From: Mantis religiosa
Taxonomy: Eukaryota > Arthropoda > Insecta > Mantodea > Mantidae
Length of the DNA: 64,000 nt
Assembly: GCA_030765055.1 (NCBI GenBank)
Contig: CM060947.1
Coordinates: 103,995,619-104,059,618, forward strand
Reading direction: 5' to 3'
A program made the translations under genes and the position numbers. Below are positions 23,701 through 29,700 of this stretch, piece after piece (the stretch's first letter is position 1; every line of letters starts with the position of its first letter). Below the pieces are notes generated by a model, which had not been told where the DNA came from, did not search any database, and saw only the letters and a program-made list of their open reading frames with translations.

Positions 23701-26700
23701 CATAATATTATCCATTCTTTGAAGCAAGGAAACGTTATATACACCAAGGCAGACAAAGGTAACAAGATAGTCATAATGGATAAATCAGGTTATATTGAAA
23801 AAATGGAAGAAATGCTAACTGACAATGAATACGAAACCATTAACAAAAATCCTCTAACAACTTGCATACAATCATTTGAAAAATGATTGCAAAATTAAGC
23901 ATAATACCAAACAAATATACAGTTAAACCGGATAACCCAAACTTACCTAGACTTTATGGCTTACCCAAAATACACATACCATTTGTAACAATGAGACCTA
24001 TAGTTAGCAGTATAAATTCACCAACATACAAACTTGCAAAGTGGCTAATAAACAAATTTAACTCATTTCCAAAATTCGATAGCCTAAGCATCAAAAACAC
24101 CTATGAACTTAGAGAACACAAGGATACTGAACTAAAAGAAGAGGACACACTAGTCTCGTTTGATGTTAAATCACTGTTTCCCAGCATACCAGTAAATCAA
24201 CTCCCATCGTTGGTAGAAAAATGGCTCAAATCCCTTGGAATGTCATCACCTGAAATTTCAGATTACATCGAACTAACCAAATTATGTGTAGAACAAAATT
24301 TCTTCCAGTTTCAAACAAAATATTTCCACCAAACTTCCGGTTTAGCAATGGGCAACCCCCTATCACCCTTCCTGGCCGATCTGTACATGATTGCATCAGA
24401 AATAAGGATCACCAAAGGTTTCCCTTGGATGTTCAAACTCTGGCAACGATATGTAGATGACATCTTTGCAATAGTATCAAAAAAACATATCAGTGATGCA
24501 CTAAAACTTTTAAATATTCAAGAAAAAAGCATAAAGTTCACTGTAGAAATAGAAAAAGACGAGTATTTACTATTTTTGGATCTAAAAATGAGAAATAAAA
24601 ACAGACTAAACTTTGGCATTTACAGAAAACCAACACAGACAGACAACTACATAAAAGCTAATGGCTACAATCCAAGATCCCACAAACAGTCAATCTTCAA
24701 TAGTTTAATACACAGACTGGTCAACATCTCTCTCACAGCAGAAGAATACAAAACAGAATACAGCAAAATTATTGAAATAGCACATAAAATGACTTTCCCA
24801 ATTCATTAGTAGACAAAAAAGTGAACTTAGCAAAAAAGAAGCTAATAAAGGAAAACCACAACCCTCTCAGCTACAGAAATTAATATGATTTTCAAAATCA
24901 TTAGTAGACAAAAAAGTGAACTTAGCAAAAAAGAAGCTAATAAAGGAAAACCACAATCCTCTCAGCTACAGAAATTAATATGATTTTCAAAATATTCACT
25001 ACCATCCATGGGCCTTTGATAAATTAAATTCAAAAAAGTCTTCTAAAACAAAACATTCAACTAGCACCAGTCAACCATTTCTCCTTAAAAAACCTAATTT
25101 GCTCAAACATCAAAGATGCCATTCCATCTAACAAAATATCTGGTATATATCAAATTGAATGCAGTGACTAGTCAAATTTATATTGGAAAAACCGAAAGAA
25201 ATTTAGAAACATCAAAGGAACACTTTAGGAACATAAAATATAAAGTTAGAAAAATCAGCAGTTGCCACGCATTTTTGGGAAAAAGAAACCCATAACATAA
25301 ATCCAGAACCAAAACTACTAAAACATACATATGGAAAACAAGAACTACCCTCATGGGAACAAATCTTCATTTCAAAAAATAGGAACAAAGTAATCAATTT
25401 CGACATCCCCCAGAAAGATTTGTTCAGCAAGTTCCTTGAACCGCCACCAGAGGAGACCTATGACAAAATATCAACTACACCAATGAGAACCAGTCGATAT
25501 CCGGTTGACGATGGAGGCAAAGTCTCTGAAACATGTTCTGGGAAAATTTAAAAGTGTTGTTTAGTGTCATTAATCGATTCCTTTTAAATTTAACTTAAGC
25601 TTGGAGTTTAACAGCTTTTGCAAAAGGTAAATTTAGATTGTACGTAACATGGCATGCTTCTTAAAAGCACAACATCCTCAATCCTTATCACTAGTGGAAA
25701 ATAGTAAGAGGGAAAGTTATATATTCCAATGAGTAAGGGCTATAGTACAATGAAGCACAAATCAATATAATTTTGAGGTGAACTAGTACTCAATGCTCCA
25801 TTTATTGCTGGTGTTTACCTAGAATGCGTTTTGTTTGGACCTTCCTAATATCATCACCTGTTGTCAACTACTGGATGTTGGTTTGGTGAACTCCTTGGAG
25901 GCGACAGGGGTGTCTCTATCGGTATCTTGAAGTTTGGATTCTCTTTAAAGGTAGTGTCGAAATTGAACAATTTTCTTTCATATTTCTTTATGAAATTTTT
26001 TTCCTACATCGTTAATGTAACTGGACACTTTTTAATAAATGGATTTCTCGTTCTATATCGTGATTATCATTCAAAAAATTGTACACTACCACTGATTTAT
26101 CTGTTTCTTTGTTCCCGATGTTCCTAAAATGTTCTTAAAGCCTAATGTTCAAATTCCTTTTAGTTTTGTTATTGAATGTAAAAAAAATGACTGTTCAATG
26201 CAGATATTTGTTAAGTGAAGGTATTCCTCTATGATATTTTGGTCTAACTGTAGGGACTGAAGCAATATTTGCATGTACTCCATGAGTTTTTCTCTTGGCA
26301 CACTTGGGAACAAAGAGATTACATCAGAAGATATCATTTGGTCGGTGGGAGAAAATTCTAGGTCTTCAGTTTTGTTGATGAATTCCAACAAATTTTTAAT
26401 ACTGTGGCTTTTAAATTTTGGTAGCTCCTTAAATTTTTTGTTTAGCCATTTGGACAGTTTGTAGCAGGATGTGTTTGTTATTAATGATTGAGCACGTCTT
26501 ATTTCCTGTTTTATGAATTTTGGGTAACCCGTATACGTTAGCTACTGTAGGATTGTCCAGTTTTACACACTTATTTGAAGGATCAGACTTTATTTCCTGG
26601 AATTCATCACTTGCCAATAAATCTGTCATTCTAAAAATGTTGTCCTGTTTGTCCATGACTGTCTTATTTCCTTTGTCTACTTTTGTATAAACATCTTTTT

Positions 26701-29700
26701 TATTTAGAGATTTAAGTATTTTCAAATATGGTTTGGGTTTACCGCTTTCCCTTTCTATGTTTTCTAAGATCTTCCCACATTTGATTACTAGTTTCTACCC
26801 ATTATTTAGACCTTCAGTAGCTACTTCAATGTTAACTATGTAATCTTCTAAGTTATCAGTTTGTTAAAGAACGCTATTTCCGCATGTGTGAAAGTTTCAT
26901 TGGAGAGATTTATTACTTCATTATGATTCTGTTAGTAGGCTGGCATTTGGTGTTGTTTGCTATCCCCAAGTGTAGACCTCGCATTTTCCTATTTTGTTTA
27001 CGTGAGAGTTTATATGGAACTTGAAGTCTAATGAAATGAATCTCCCTTTTCTTAATTTTAGGTGGCGTTTGATGTTGTTTTTTTTTGTTGTTTATGGCAC
27101 AGCGCCGCGACAATATATATGCTGCTGGAAACTAACCTCTATGTCCTCCATATCGTTCACCTTGTTGGTTGCAAGTGCCATGTCCATTATGGGCTTGAAT
27201 GCCAAACTATATTCCAATGAGTAAGGACTAAGAAGATGAAACACAAATTATTATAATTTTGAGTCAAACTAGTACTCATTGCTCCATTTATTGCTAGTGC
27301 GTATCTAGAACGTGTTTCGTTAGAACCTTCCTAACATCAGCTGTCTTCAACTACTGGATGTTGATCTGGTGAACTCCTAGGAGGCGATAGGGCTGTCTCT
27401 ATCGGTATCAGGATGAACTTGAAGTTTGGGTTCTCTTCAAAGGTAGTGTCGAAATTGAACAATTTTCTTTCATATTTCTGTATGAAAATTTTTCCCACGT
27501 GGTTAATGCAGCTGAACCCTGGACACTTTTTAAGAAGTGGATTTCTCGTTCTATATTGTGATTATCATTCCAAAAATGGTACGCTACCGCCGATTTACCT
27601 ATTTCTTTGTTCCTGATGTTCCAAAAGTACTCTTTAAGCCTAAAGTTTAAATTGCTTTTAGTTTTTCCCATGTAAAAGTTGTCACAGCCTTTGCAGTTTA
27701 ACCGGTTTGCAGTTTGTTTTATTATTATAAAAAATTTATTCCATCCTTGGGTTAATAAATATTTAAAATTTATTCCATCTTTGGGTTAATAAATATTTTC
27801 AAAATGTTTTTAAAGAGTTTGGTATAACTTTAGTTCCTCAAAATAAATATAGTATTAAAAATGTATTGCATTTCTCTATAAAGATAAAATTCCTAATAAT
27901 AAAAAATGTGGTATTTATCAGTTTAATTGTCTCGATTGTGATAATGTTTGTATTGGAAAGACAAAACGTAATTTAGAAACCAGGAAGAAAGAACATTTTC
28001 ATAACATTAAGTATAAACAAACTGATAAATCGGCCAAGCAGATTAATTTTGGTCATTTAAGCATGAAATAAATCCAGAAGATGGATTATTAAAACAATTA
28101 AATGGTCCGATAGATTTAATGGGTTGGGAAAAGATATTTATTTTAAAAAAACAGGCATCGCGTAATGAATTTTGAACTACCAGCAGTCGATTCTGTTTTT
28201 AAATTTGTTTTATTTTCAGATTTTGGTAGTACTAACAAGAACATATCAACATCTAGCATTTGTAACTATGGCGACAGCTTTGTTTCCAGCTGAAGATGTG
28301 TATAAATTTACATGAAATCGCGATTCTGGAGAATTTATAAGAATTATCATTTCTTATAAGATAAGTGAAGTTTTAAGTTACAAATTATTATATTTGTATA
28401 TATTTGTTTGCTTCACTGTTAATAGCTTCATGTTTTATGTATTTATTAGTGTTATATATTGTAACTATGTGGGTTCGTAGAATTAAAAGGCAGAGTTGCA
28501 GAAATTAAAAATCTCCTTTATTTTCGTAGAAATACTCTTATAGATTACAGCAGCATTACGTTACATCACCATCAGTCTACCAAGATTGATCACAATAACA
28601 AACACTTGCAGCTGATTACATTAGCTCTCGTTACAACACCACTGACTGTTACACAACAACTTTTTGCGAGCCGTCACGTCTTTAAATACCTGTTTCGTAA
28701 ATTCGAGATGTTTCTGGACCAAACAGGAATCGAATGTTCTATCATCTTCCAGAAGCGTAACCCTATCAGTCTTTTATCTCGTGCTATCATTATTTCTTCC
28801 GGCATACTCCTTATCTCCAGGCTTTTTGTGTACACAAGCCCTGCTATTGCGATCGGGTTCGCGACAATATGTTCGTTCTGTCATAAGATGTGGTAACTTG
28901 ATAAGCATTGATTATAATTTTATTGCTCAATTTTTTATTGTTTGAGTGCAGATAATAAGATAGTTCCATTCTTAACATTCTTATTAGAAGGTTTGAAGGT
29001 GAAGCAATAACCAATAAACAGTACAGTGAGCTAAGGCAGCATAAGTTGAGTCCACTGTCAGGGCCAAATTTTCTCTTGATCACTGTTAAAAGCAATGTCT
29101 TGAATGATTTATTTAATTTGAAGCATTGCTTTTATACAGGCAATATAACTGTTAAGTTTGATTGCTGCAGGATTTAACCATACTTAATACTCTTGTGACA
29201 GAACTTTTTTCATATGTTACTGCCAAAGAAGATTCCATCATGATGCTTAAAAATTCTCTGAGTATATTATAATAGAATTTAATCATGCCTATAGTGGCAA
29301 TTAAAAGCTACCAAAATAATTAAATACAATGAACCTGTGCACTTCACCTTTTCAGGTAGATGGAAGTATGGTCTCAGGTATACAGCTGAAAGTTTCTCTG
29401 GCAAGAAGGCAGCCTGTAATTCAAGCAATCAATGATGCTACTTCATCAGCAACATGGTCCACAATAGGTAGGCAAATAATAGGAAGGTAGTAGTGGAGTT
29501 TCAAGAGTAGCCCCTTAATCAGTAGCAGACTGTAACATTCAGCTAACATGCAAACTTCATTACTATTAGTGGTAGATAACCTTGAAAACTTACATCACTA
29601 ACATTCTGAGGATTCTGCTTTGAAAATTATAAAACCCTCTTCCCTCCTTTTACTTCCTAGTTGTAGTGGTATATCAAGCAGAGGAAGTATTTTGTATTCC

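Larger units (their letters stand above)
22377..25593. mobile_element. Penelope-like element A, inverted-3'-end plus forward copy
   Basis: It is flanked by a 12-bp duplication CTTAAGCTTGGA at 22365-22376 and 25594-25605. 22420-23340 is the 3' part of the element on the minus strand. From about 23345 a forward, 5'-truncated copy runs through RT and GIY-YIG endonuclease to the same 3' end. Both arms share a ~95-bp internal tandem duplication (minus about 23107/23201, plus about 24806/24901). Such inverted partial copies are a known habit of Penelope-like elements. It lies in NELF-E intron 4. Confidence 0.88.
25700..27720 (-). mobile_element. Penelope-like element B, direct partial tandem with internal deletion
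   Basis: In minus orientation a 3' segment (27715-27215, endonuclease and 3'UTR) is followed by a truncated element. That element has an RT N-terminal half (about 27110-26160) fused directly to an endonuclease tail and a second 3' end (26160-25700). Both 3' ends share the ATTCCAATGAGTAAGG block (27207 and 25717). This is the pLTR-like tandem layout known for Penelope-like elements. A large part of RT between the palm and the endonuclease is missing. Confidence 0.8.
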
